From Porticoccaceae bacterium (lineage in GTDB: Bacteria; Pseudomonadota; Gammaproteobacteria; Pseudomonadales; Porticoccaceae), in the NCBI GenBank assembly GCA_023228865.1, contig JALOAH010000162.1, forward strand, positions 1-5,984: a DNA stretch of 5,984 nt, read 5' to 3'. The notes beneath the pieces were generated by a model. That model was given only the letters and a program-made list of their open reading frames with translations. It was not told the origin of the DNA and searched no databases. Within the stretch, counting starts at the first letter, position 1. Every line of letters starts with the position of its first letter. The position numbers and the translations under genes were made by a program. Below, one piece after another: positions 1-5,900 of the stretch.

Positions 1-136
1 AGCTAGAAAATCCTGATAATATTTATTAAGTCTGTGGATCATTTTAACGACATCGAGCAGATTATCGCCATAACCATACAGTAATGACGGCTAAATTTGT
101 CGCACCATTTTACTGCCCAAGGAAACTTTCATTAAT

Positions 137-160
137 GTCATTCCCGCGCGCGGGAGTGAC
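137..160. repeat. 24-bp imperfect palindrome, extragenic-repeat type
   Basis: GTCATTCCCGCG (137-148) is followed with no spacer by CGCGGGAGTGAC (149-160), its reverse complement except for one position, which would form a G-U pair in RNA. The core CCCGCGCGCGGG is perfect. The GTCATTCCCGC...GCGGGAATGAC pattern is a well-known type of dispersed intergenic palindrome (REP/MITE-like) in many proteobacteria. Only one copy lies in this window, so its dispersal in this genome is inferred. Confidence 0.6.
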
Positions 161-316
161 GAAAACAGAATTAATCAGAATTTCCCTAAATAAAGGACGC
201 ACAACTTGAAAAACTCCTGGCTGCCCACTGAACCCCACCTATAACGGGCACAGAAAGTTAATCCCTGCTTTGCCTTAAGTCAAGATTTAGCGAATTTATA
301 CCGAAAAATCAAATAT

Positions 317-338
317 TGGCTATACCGCGATATAACCA
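317..338. promoter_or_regulatory. Candidate operator: 22-bp dyad upstream of the first monooxygenase
   Basis: The half-sites TGGCTATACCG (317-327) and CGATATAACCA (328-338) are reverse complements at 9 of 11 positions, with the outer TGG/CCA and TATA blocks intact. The centre lies about 50 bp upstream of the candidate -35 box at 377, a distance typical of an activator site such as a LysR-type one. Size and symmetry suit a dimeric regulator, but no regulator gene is in the window and the family cannot be named. Confidence 0.35.
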
Positions 339-376
339 GCATTGCCAACTAACACCCTATAAACACACACTTTTTA

Positions 377-405
377 TTGACTTTAGCATAACAGCTCAAT
401 AGCAT
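377..405 (+). promoter_or_regulatory. Candidate sigma-70 promoter for the first monooxygenase gene
   Basis: TTGACT (377-382) matches the -35 consensus at five of six positions. After a 17-bp spacer comes TAGCAT (400-405), matching four of six positions of TATAAT. Transcription would start near 412 and leave a leader of about 190 nt before the ATG at 606. The long leader and imperfect -10 box keep this tentative. Confidence 0.35.
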
Positions 406-559
406 ATACAGAACAAAAATCGAGTATTAAGCACAGCTCAACCACTCAATACAACAAACACGCAATGCATCCGGAAAGACAACAGAATCGCCGCCAAAAC
501 AGGCTCCGGACTTTCACGGCATAGACTGACAGCATTGACCCGTATTTATGACCAATAAA

Positions 560-576
560 GCTCCTCAACCGGGAGC
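560..576 (+). promoter_or_regulatory. Small leader hairpin before the first monooxygenase
   Basis: GCTCC (560-564) pairs with GGAGC (572-576), and a T-G wobble can add a sixth pair, leaving a five-base loop. It ends 17 nt upstream of the GAGG ribosome binding site. It could affect leader folding or be chance; the stem is short. Confidence 0.25.
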
Positions 577-593
577 AACACATTAAACATAAC

Positions 594-597
594 GAGG
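594..597 (+). promoter_or_regulatory. Ribosome binding site GAGG that supports the start at 606
   Basis: GAGG lies 8 nt before the ATG at 606. A second in-frame ATG at 627 begins the conserved MRFG core and has a weaker AAAGAG 6 nt upstream. The start at 606 is preferred because it adds seven residues before MRFG, exactly as in the downstream paralogue. Confidence 0.6.
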
Positions 598-605
598 CTT
601 TAGAG

Positions 606-1757
606 ATGAAATTTAAAGAGTACCGCATGCGTTTCGGGATTTTTATGGGACCTTACCACCGCCCCGAGTTAAATCCTCTGATCTCTTTTCAGCAAGACAT
701 GGAAGTAATTGAAAATCTTGACAAGCTTGGCTTTGATGAAGCCTGGATCGGGGAACACCATTCCGGCGGCATTGAAACCATCGCCAGTCCGGAAATTTTT
801 ATTGCCGCCGCCGCAGAAAGAACAAAAAGAATCAAGCTCGGCACAGGCGCGATCACCCTGCCCTATCACCACCCCTTTCAGGTTGCCGACCGCATTGTTC
901 AGCTCGACTACCAAACCCGGGGCAGAATGATGTTTGGCGTTGCCCCTGGTCAGATTATTCAGGATGCCACCATGATGGGTCTGGATCCCATGAACAACCG
1001 TCGCCATATGCAGGCGTCACTGGAAGCCATCATCCGTCTCTTCAAGGGCGAAACCGTCACCCAAAAAACCGAGTGGTTTGAACTCAAGGAAGCACGGTTG
1101 CAGCTTCTGCCTTATTCCGACTTCGACATGGCCACCGTCGGCGTGATCTCACCCTCAGGCCCCATGACGGCGGGCAAATTCGGCATGGGACTGCTTTCCG
1201 TAGCGGCAACCAATCCCGTGGGCGTTGAAAAACTTCTCGAACACTGGAATATCGTTGAAACTGAAGCCACCAAGCACGGCCATGTTGCCGACCGTCGCGA
1301 CTGGCGCCTGATGGGACCAATGCATCTTGCTGATACCGTCGAGCAAGCCAAGGAAGATGTTAAGTACGGACTCTCTCTGCTGGAAGATTACCGCGAACAT
1401 ATCAACCCGGGCCCAGGTATCGACTGGTACGACATCGACAAGGTCGTTGATCTGCTTAACGAATCCGGAGCGGCCATCATCGGCACACCGGAAATGGCGC
1501 GCAACCAAATTAACCGACTCATTGAAAAATCCGGCGGCTTTGGCACCTATCTGCTGATGGGTGTCGACTGGGCGCCCCATGCGGCAACTCTGCGCAGTCA
1601 CCAGCTTTTTGCCCAGGAAGTAATACCCTATTTTAATGGCACCGGCGACGCGGTCAGAGCAAGTTATGACGCCGTAATGGCCACCGGTTACGAAGGCTCC
1701 AAGGTCACTGCAGCAGCACAGGCTTCATTTACTGAAACCTACAAAAAGGGTAGTTAA
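606..1757 (+). CDS. LLM-class flavin-dependent monooxygenase (paralogue 1)
   Basis: Encodes 383 residues of a luciferase-like monooxygenase, a TIM-barrel flavoenzyme family that uses reduced flavin (FMNH2 or, in some branches, F420) to activate oxygen. Visible family features are the EHH motif at residues 50-52, matching the EHH around catalytic His44 of bacterial luciferase LuxA; LGTG at 78-81; LPYHHPFQVADR at 85-96; LDYxTxGRxxFG at 100-111; SPSGPxxAGKxGMGLLS at 182-198; and GTPEMAR at 293-299. The position of LuxA's reactive Cys106 (FGICRG) reads FGVAPG, so that cysteine is absent. There is no signal peptide or membrane segment, so it is expected to be cytoplasmic. The sequence style resembles proteins annotated as limonene 1,2-monooxygenase-like, but the substrate is unknown. 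No flavin reductase is in the window. It is the first of a tandem pair; a candidate promoter lies at 377-405. Confidence 0.93.
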   Translation: MKFKEYRMRFGIFMGPYHRPELNPLISFQQDMEVIENLDKLGFDEAWIGEHHSGGIETIASPEIFIAAAAERTKRIKLGTGAITLPYHHPFQVADRIVQLDYQTRGRMMFGVAPGQIIQDATMMGLDPMNNRRHMQASLEAIIRLFKGETVTQKTEWFELKEARLQLLPYSDFDMATVGVISPSGPMTAGKFGMGLLSVAATNPVGVEKLLEHWNIVETEATKHGHVADRRDWRLMGPMHLADTVEQAKEDVKYGLSLLEDYREHINPGPGIDWYDIDKVVDLLNESGAAIIGTPEMARNQINRLIEKSGGFGTYLLMGVDWAPHAATLRSHQLFAQEVIPYFNGTGDAVRASYDAVMATGYEGSKVTAAAQASFTETYKKGS

Positions 1758-1785
1758 CACAGGGTTCTGAGCTTTGCAGATAAAA

Positions 1786-1826
1786 GCAGCGAAAGGTTGC
1801 CCATTTTCGGTCAGCCTTTCGTCTGC
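1786..1826. terminator. Strong hairpin 29 bp after the first monooxygenase stop
   Basis: GCAG (1786-1789) plus CGAAAGGTTG (1790-1799) pairs with CAGCCTTTCG (1812-1821) plus CTGC (1823-1826). This gives 14 pairs including one G-U, with a single bulged T at 1822 and a 12-nt loop. No T-tract follows on the + strand. On the minus strand the stem is followed by TTTTAT, the complement of 1780-1785, so its terminator-like orientation is opposite to the genes. For + strand transcripts it more likely protects or processes the 3' end. Confidence 0.45.
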
Positions 1827-1892
1827 CGATAGCGCCAGAATTGAAATGCAGGCTAATTTGTTGTTCTAAACGGAAAAACATTTACTTAGCCC

Positions 1893-1907
1893 CGAGCTAT
1901 AAGCTCG
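1893..1907. other. Short perfect inverted repeat
   Basis: CGAGCT (1893-1898) and AGCTCG (1902-1907) are separated by ATA. This could be a small hairpin or a protein-binding dyad upstream of the second monooxygenase. It has no T-tract, and the evidence is symmetry alone. Confidence 0.3.
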
Positions 1908-1967
1908 CCTTATGCTTCACATAAGTGAAAAGAAGATATGAACCCAGAGTCAGCACCCTTAATCCTG

Positions 1968-1996
1968 TTGACTTGGTATTTTTTAGCGCATAACCT
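1968..1996 (+). promoter_or_regulatory. Candidate promoter for the second monooxygenase gene
   Basis: TTGACT (1968-1973) is a good -35 box. The -10 box is weak: CATAAC (1989-1994) at a 15-bp spacing matches four of six positions, and TAACCT (1991-1996) at 17 bp matches three. A start near 2000 would place the compound hairpin at 2010-2044 at the very 5' end of the transcript. Confidence 0.3.
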
Positions 1997-2009
1997 CGCC
2001 CAGGGTCAG

Positions 2010-2044
2010 GCGACACTCAAATAATGCTTATTTTACAGTGTCGC
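2010..2044. promoter_or_regulatory. Compound hairpin in the leader of the second monooxygenase
   Basis: The outer stem GCGACACT (2010-2017) pairs perfectly with AGTGTCGC (2037-2044). Inside it, AAATAA (2019-2024) pairs perfectly with TTATTT (2028-2033) around a TGC triloop. The two stems are joined by a 1 x 3 internal loop, making 14 perfect pairs in 35 bases. It sits 137 bp before the ATG at 2182 and no T-tract follows. It may be an RNA structure at the 5' end of the leader or a DNA operator. Confidence 0.45.
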
Positions 2045-2171
2045 AGCCCTACAACAAAGGTAGCAGCAATCGCAGCAGAAGACTTCGCTATAACTTTAGC
2101 CAATAGCTTGCTTCAGCAACGACAAAAACAGCGAAATGCCCCTAGAGACGACAACAGAACTTTCAATTGGC

Positions 2172-2176
2172 GAGGA
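2172..2176 (+). promoter_or_regulatory. Ribosome binding site GAGGA that fixes the start at 2182
   Basis: GAGGA ends 5 nt before the ATG at 2182. A TTG at 2167 is in frame, but using it would put this Shine-Dalgarno sequence inside the coding region, so 2182 is the better start. Confidence 0.8.
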
Positions 2177-2181
2177 ACACA

Positions 2182-3336
2182 ATGAATTTTAACAACAACC
2201 CCATGCGCTTCGGCCTCTTTATGGGTCCGTATCACAAACCCGGCTTGAATCCATACCTATCGTTGCGCCGCGACATTCAAACCATCGTCAATCTGGATGA
2301 ACTGGGTTATGACGAAGTTTGGATCGGCGAACACCATTCCGGCGGCGTCGAAACCATAGGCACGCCAGAGCTGATGATTGCAGCCGCAGCCGAACGTACC
2401 AAAAGGATCAAGCTCGGCACCGGGGTTGTTTCCCTGCCTTACCACAACCCCTTCATGGTTGCCGATCGCATTGTTCAACTGGACTATATGACCGGTGGTC
2501 GCACTATGTTCGGCATTGGCCCAGGCCAGCTGGTTCAGGACGCCACCATGATCGGCCTCGATCCCATGACTAACCGGCAGCGGTTACAGGAAGCCATTGA
2601 CGTTATTTTGCGCCTTTTCAAGGGCGAAACCGTCACCATGAAAACGGACTGGTTTGATCTCAAAGACGCTTATTTGCAAATGCGGCCATTTTCAAACTTC
2701 GATGTAGCTACCGTCAGCGTCATTTCTCCTTCCGGCCCCCTGCTGGCAGGTAAATACGGTATGGGACTACTGTCTGTAGCAGCCACCAACCCTGTGGGTG
2801 TTGAGAAGCTTCTCGAACACTGGCAGGTCATTGAAGAAGAATCGGCAAAACACGGCCACACGCCGGATCGCAGCAAGTGGCGGCTTATGGGTCCCATGCA
2901 CATTGCAGAAACCCTGGAACAGGCAAAAGAAGACGTCAAATACGGCCTCTCCCTGCTTCAGGATTATCTGGCGCACATCAATCCGGCGCCGGAAATTGAC
3001 TGGTTTGACCTCGACAATGTCATTGACACTCTCAACGACACCGGCGCCGCCGTCATCGGCACACCAGAGATGGCGCGCAAGCAGATCGATCGTCTGCTGG
3101 AAAAATCCGGCGGCTTTGGCACTTACCTGCTGATGGGTATTGACTGGGCATCCTACCCGGCTACCGCGCGCAGCCACCAGCTTTTCGCGGAAGAGGTTAT
3201 TCCCTATTACAACGGCACCAGAGCGCCATTAATGAAAGGTTTTGAAGACGTTATGGGCACTGGCTACGAAGGCGCCAAAATCACTGCGGCGGCGCAATCC
3301 AAGTTTGCTGAAAGCTATAAAAAACAGAAAGGATAG
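2182..3336 (+). CDS. LLM-class flavin-dependent monooxygenase (paralogue 2)
   Basis: Encodes 384 residues collinear with the upstream monooxygenase with no gaps, about 70% identical by eye count. The family landmarks fall at the same residues: EHH at 50-52, LGTG at 78-81, LPYHNPFMVADR at 85-96, LDYMTGGRTMFG at 100-111, SPSGPLLAGKYGMGLLS at 182-198 and GTPEMAR near 293. FGIGPG replaces LuxA's FGICRG, so the reactive cysteine is absent here too. It is predicted to be cytoplasmic and to use reduced flavin and oxygen. The two products could pair as luciferase alpha and beta do, or act on different substrates; both keep EHH, unlike LuxB, so two independently active enzymes is the simpler reading. 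The stop is followed within 6 bp by a 12-bp hairpin, then the PQQ dehydrogenase gene. The substrate is not known; terpenoid or alicyclic compounds are a guess from family resemblance and neighbours. Confidence 0.93.
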   Translation: MNFNNNPMRFGLFMGPYHKPGLNPYLSLRRDIQTIVNLDELGYDEVWIGEHHSGGVETIGTPELMIAAAAERTKRIKLGTGVVSLPYHNPFMVADRIVQLDYMTGGRTMFGIGPGQLVQDATMIGLDPMTNRQRLQEAIDVILRLFKGETVTMKTDWFDLKDAYLQMRPFSNFDVATVSVISPSGPLLAGKYGMGLLSVAATNPVGVEKLLEHWQVIEEESAKHGHTPDRSKWRLMGPMHIAETLEQAKEDVKYGLSLLQDYLAHINPAPEIDWFDLDNVIDTLNDTGAAVIGTPEMARKQIDRLLEKSGGFGTYLLMGIDWASYPATARSHQLFAEEVIPYYNGTRAPLMKGFEDVMGTGYEGAKITAAAQSKFAESYKKQKG

Positions 3337-3342
3337 TCCGTA

Positions 3343-3374
3343 AAGCCTTCAGGGTTTTAATCCCCTGAAGGCTT
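3343..3374 (+). terminator. 12-bp perfect hairpin after the second monooxygenase
   Basis: AAGCCTTCAGGG (3343-3354) pairs perfectly with CCCTGAAGGCTT (3363-3374) around an 8-nt loop. It starts 6 bp after the stop codon, as terminators often do. However, AAAAAGG follows instead of a T-tract, so it is at best a weak intrinsic terminator. It could let part of transcription read through to the PQQ gene or protect the upstream mRNA 3' end. Confidence 0.55.
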
Positions 3375-3414
3375 AAAAAGGTATCTACCTTGATACGGAT
3401 TCATAATGGTAAAA

Positions 3415-3431
3415 AGCCCTATTAAAGGGCT
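3415..3431 (+). promoter_or_regulatory. Small hairpin just upstream of the PQQ dehydrogenase start
   Basis: AGCCCT (3415-3420) pairs with AGGGCT (3426-3431) around ATTAA. It ends 18 nt before the ATG at 3450 and directly abuts the weak GAGA ribosome-binding region. A role in limiting translation is possible; the stem is only six pairs. Confidence 0.35.
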
Positions 3432-3435
3432 AAAA

Positions 3436-3439
3436 GAGA
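3436..3439 (+). promoter_or_regulatory. Weak ribosome binding site for the PQQ dehydrogenase
   Basis: GAGA at 3436-3439 lies 10 nt before the ATG at 3450. It is poorer and farther away than the sites of the other three genes. The start at 3450 is kept because it gives the short charged N-terminus before the first membrane helix and the normal family length. A five-codon frame starting with ATG at 3440 overlaps this start. Confidence 0.4.
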
Positions 3440-3449
3440 ATGCTAAACG

Positions 3450-5837
3450 ATGAATAAAAATATCCAGTCAGGGAAAATTCCGAGCGCGTATTTTTTGCGC
3501 ATTCTCGCTGTTATTCTTTTAATTATTGGCGCAGCCATGGTTGCTGGCGGGTTGTCGCTGGCAATGCTTGGCGGGAGCCTCTATTACCTGATTGCGGGGA
3601 TCGCCATCATCGCAGCTGCAATTTTGCTGTGGCGCCGGGATTCCCGTGGAGCCTGGCTCTACGGCGCCATACTATTGGCGACCTGGCTGTGGTCATTTTG
3701 GGAAGTTGGCGCCAATGGCTGGGCACTGATTCCCAGAGTTGGTCTATTCACTGCTGTAGGCGCACTTATTCTTATGCCCTGGAGCCGCCGCGCCTACGGT
3801 GGCACAGAAAAACCCTGGCTGTCTGGCTCCGCATGGCTCGCCGTTGGCACCGTTATTGTTGTCGCCCTAGTGACGATTCTGATCTCGCAGCCTAGCATGC
3901 CTAAATCTGGGGATACTTCCCAAGCCATTTCCCAAACTGCAGAAACAGAATGGCCAACCTGGGGCAATGCCCCCAGCGGCACCCGCCATGCGCAAGCGGA
4001 TCAAATCACCCCAGAAAATGTCGCCAATCTTGAAGTTGCCTGGACTTTTGAAACCGGCGCCGTGCCCAATAAAGGCGGCGCCCCTGCCCTCGCCTTTGAA
4101 ACCACACCGCTCAAAATTGGCGATACCCTTTATCCCTGTAGTCCCCACAATATTGTCTTTGCCATTGATGCGGTAACGGGAGAACAGCGCTGGCGCTTTG
4201 ATCCCCAGGTTAACGAAAAGGGTCTCGCCTTTGCCAACTGCCGCGGCCTTGCCTACACCAAGTTAAAGAACATGGCAGAGGGCGCCGCCTGTACGGAACG
4301 GCTTTATATGGGCACCATCGATGCCCGCCTGGTGGCCATCGATGCCGCCACTGGTAAACTCTGCGAAGACTTCGGCGACAAAGGCGCCATTGATCTGCGC
4401 AAAAATCTCGGCCCTCACCCTTCCATTTATTACTATGTGACATCGCCACCGGTAGTTTCCGGCGATGTGGTGGTTACCGGCTCCTACGGCCTTGACGGCC
4501 AGACCATCGACCAGCCCTCCGGTGTCATTCGCGCCTACCATGTACAAAGTGGCGAGCTGGTCTGGGCTTTCGATCCCGCCGACCCGGAGCGCACCACTCC
4601 CCTTCAACCCGACGAAATCTATCAACCGGGCACACCCAACAGCTGGAGTGTGTCAAGCACCGATGAAGAACTGGGTCTTATCTATGTACCCTTTGGTGTA
4701 GCCACACCCGACTACTATGGCGGCCAGCGATCCGAGGCGGCGGAAAAATTTTCCAACAGCATTGTCGCCCTCGACAACCGCAGCGGACTTGTGCGCTGGG
4801 TATTTCAGGTTGTTCACCACGATATTTGGGATTACGACATCGCCTCGCAACCGGTGCTCACGGATTTCAGAGTTGGCGAGAGCATGATTCCGGCGCTCAT
4901 TAGTATCAGCAAAACCGGGGATACCTTTGTTCTCGATCGCCGCAACGGCAAACCCCTTTCCACAGTTGTTGAAAAGCCCGTGCCGCAAAATGCCGGCCCA
5001 GGAGAGCAGCCCTCTGCCACTCAGCCCTTTTCTGTGGATATGCCGAACTTTGCCGGTGATCTTCTCAGCGAAGCCAAAATGTGGGGACTTACGCCACTGG
5101 ATCAACTTTGGTGTCGCATTGAATTTAATAAATATCGCTACGACGGTCGCTACACACCGCCTAGCTTGGAAGGTTCCATTCAATATCCAGGGTTTGCCGG
5201 CGGTGTTAACTGGGGCAGCTATTCCATTGACGAGGAAAAACGGTTATTAATCGTCAACTCCCTCAGCCTGCCAACCCGGTCAAAATTGATCACTCTGGAA
5301 GAAGCCGCAGCCCGCGGCATGGCACCTGCGGGGGGTGGCCGCGAAACCTCACCGGAAGCCGTAAGGGCTGGTGTCCCTCAGCTTGGCGCCCGTTACGCTG
5401 TCCTTAACGGCGTCCTCATGTCGCCCTTGGAAGTGCCCTGCATTCAGCCCCCCTACGGCGAACTCAGCGCCGTCGATCTCGACAGCCGCAAAATCGTCTG
5501 GCGCAAACCCTTGGGCGAGGCGGATCGCATGGGGCCACTGGGCATGAAATCCCATATTCCCTTTGCCTTTGGCCTGCCCACCGTGGGCGGCGCTATTACC
5601 ACCACCGGCGGCCTCACGTTTATCGCCTCAACGCCAGACAAGCGCATAAGAGCATTCAACACAGAAACCGGCGAACTGCTGTGGCGCGCGGATCTTCCCG
5701 CTAACGGCAATGCCAATCCCATGAGTTATATCGGTTCTGACGGTCGGCAGTATCTGGTGATTGCCGCCGGCGGTAGTGGCGCGCTGGCAACCAACGAGAA
5801 GAATATTTTGGTGGCATTTGCCCTGCCCAAACAGTAA
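3450..5837 (+). CDS. Membrane-bound PQQ-dependent dehydrogenase, glucose/quinate/shikimate family
   Basis: Encodes 795 residues, the usual length for this family (E. coli Gcd is about 796). Five N-terminal membrane helices fall near residues 16-38, 44-61, 67-84, 92-110 and 127-146. A periplasmic eight-bladed PQQ propeller follows. Landmarks are TPLKIGDTLYPCSPHN at 219-234, whose His233 matches E. coli Gcd His262; CRGLAY at 264-269; VHHDIWDYD at 455-463, whose Asp461 matches catalytic Asp466; KTGDTFVLDRRNGKPL at 488-503, whose Lys488 matches PQQ-contacting Lys493 with the same 27-residue spacing; and YTPPSLEGS...GGVNWGS near 568-590. The C-terminal GRQYLVIAAGG blade is also present. The enzyme is expected to oxidise a polyol, sugar or cyclic alcohol in the periplasm and reduce ubiquinone. 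All catalytic residues checked are intact. Substrate cannot be assigned, and the name Gcd is deliberately not given. No PQQ biosynthesis genes are in the window. Expression may be partly shared with the upstream monooxygenase. Confidence 0.95.
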   Translation: MNKNIQSGKIPSAYFLRILAVILLIIGAAMVAGGLSLAMLGGSLYYLIAGIAIIAAAILLWRRDSRGAWLYGAILLATWLWSFWEVGANGWALIPRVGLFTAVGALILMPWSRRAYGGTEKPWLSGSAWLAVGTVIVVALVTILISQPSMPKSGDTSQAISQTAETEWPTWGNAPSGTRHAQADQITPENVANLEVAWTFETGAVPNKGGAPALAFETTPLKIGDTLYPCSPHNIVFAIDAVTGEQRWRFDPQVNEKGLAFANCRGLAYTKLKNMAEGAACTERLYMGTIDARLVAIDAATGKLCEDFGDKGAIDLRKNLGPHPSIYYYVTSPPVVSGDVVVTGSYGLDGQTIDQPSGVIRAYHVQSGELVWAFDPADPERTTPLQPDEIYQPGTPNSWSVSSTDEELGLIYVPFGVATPDYYGGQRSEAAEKFSNSIVALDNRSGLVRWVFQVVHHDIWDYDIASQPVLTDFRVGESMIPALISISKTGDTFVLDRRNGKPLSTVVEKPVPQNAGPGEQPSATQPFSVDMPNFAGDLLSEAKMWGLTPLDQLWCRIEFNKYRYDGRYTPPSLEGSIQYPGFAGGVNWGSYSIDEEKRLLIVNSLSLPTRSKLITLEEAAARGMAPAGGGRETSPEAVRAGVPQLGARYAVLNGVLMSPLEVPCIQPPYGELSAVDLDSRKIVWRKPLGEADRMGPLGMKSHIPFAFGLPTVGGAITTTGGLTFIASTPDKRIRAFNTETGELLWRADLPANGNANPMSYIGSDGRQYLVIAAGGSGALATNEKNILVAFALPKQ

Positions 5838-5852
5838 ACGACACTAACTTGC

Positions 5853-5880
5853 AATCACTGGCCATCGGGCAACAGTGATT
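5853..5880 (+). terminator. Hairpin between the PQQ dehydrogenase and hydrolase genes
   Basis: AATCACTG (5853-5860) pairs perfectly with CAGTGATT (5873-5880). Inside, GCC (5861-5863) pairs with GGC (5868-5870) around ATCG, leaving a two-base AA bulge. It starts 15 bp after the stop and ends 9 bp before the next ribosome binding site. The following bases are AATAACAACA, not a T-tract, so partial termination or mRNA processing is more likely than full termination. Confidence 0.5.
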
Positions 5881-5889
5881 AATAACAAC

Positions 5890-5894
5890 AGGAG
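5890..5894 (+). promoter_or_regulatory. Ribosome binding site AGGAG for the hydrolase-like gene
   Basis: AGGAG lies 6 nt before the ATG at 5901. It is the closest match to the consensus in the window and makes a real gene start likely despite only 28 codons being visible. Confidence 0.75.
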
Positions 5895-5900
5895 TACTTT

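Larger units (their letters stand above)
1..605. other. Gene-free upstream control region
   Basis: No convincing gene is present. All three + frames hit a stop within the first 29 bases, and minus-strand frames are closed by position 93 or earlier. The stretch is AT-rich compared with the coding DNA that follows. It contains a GC-rich palindrome (137-160), a dyad (317-338), a candidate promoter (377-405) and a small hairpin (560-576), all listed separately. At most, bases 3-29 could be the last few codons of an upstream gene ending in TAA at 27-29, but this cannot be tested here. Confidence 0.7.
1758..2181. other. 424-bp intergenic region between the paired monooxygenase genes
   Basis: No convincing gene is present. 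It is too long for tightly coupled operon neighbours and is unusually rich in inverted repeats, at 1786-1826, 1893-1907 and 2010-2044. A TTGACT-type promoter candidate sits at 1968-1996. Short motifs also found upstream of the first paralogue recur here: TTGACTT at 1968, and ACTTTAGC followed by CAATAGC at 2093-2107. This would fit duplication of a unit that included part of its control region, but the matches are short. Confidence 0.6.

Noticed and set aside
3..29. Possible C-terminal tail of an upstream + strand gene ending in TAA
   Set aside because: Only eight codons are visible and every frame must end somewhere; cannot be told from chance without sequence to the left.
548..586. 12-codon frame in the leader of the first monooxygenase
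   Set aside because: No ribosome binding site and no distinctive composition; frames this short are expected by chance.
446..628. Minus-strand frame of 60 codons over the leader and start of the first monooxygenase
   Set aside because: Overlaps the start of a clear gene and its ribosome binding site, has no recognisable domain, and its cysteine/arginine-rich makeup looks like chance translation.
1155..1601. Minus-strand frame of 148 codons inside the first monooxygenase
   Set aside because: A similar antisense frame occurs inside the paralogue at 2767-3177, as expected from shared codon bias of homologous genes. Neither resembles a known protein.
2167..2181. TTG at 2167 as start of the second monooxygenase
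   Set aside because: The GAGGA ribosome binding site would lie inside the coding sequence, and the ATG at 2182 gives the same seven-residue lead before MRFG as in the paralogue.
2136..2192. 18-codon upstream frame overlapping the start of the second monooxygenase
   Set aside because: No Shine-Dalgarno sequence before its ATG and no attenuator-like codon run. Considered as translational coupling, but too weak to annotate.
606..3336. Bacterial bioluminescence (luxA/luxB) pair
   Set aside because: The family and EHH motif are shared, but the LuxA reactive cysteine position is not conserved, both copies keep the EHH histidines, and no luxCDE genes are adjacent. The motifs fit general LLM monooxygenases better.
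4653..5183. Minus-strand frame of 176 codons inside the PQQ dehydrogenase
   Set aside because: Lies fully antisense to strongly conserved family motifs of the PQQ propeller; no domain or plausible gene context.
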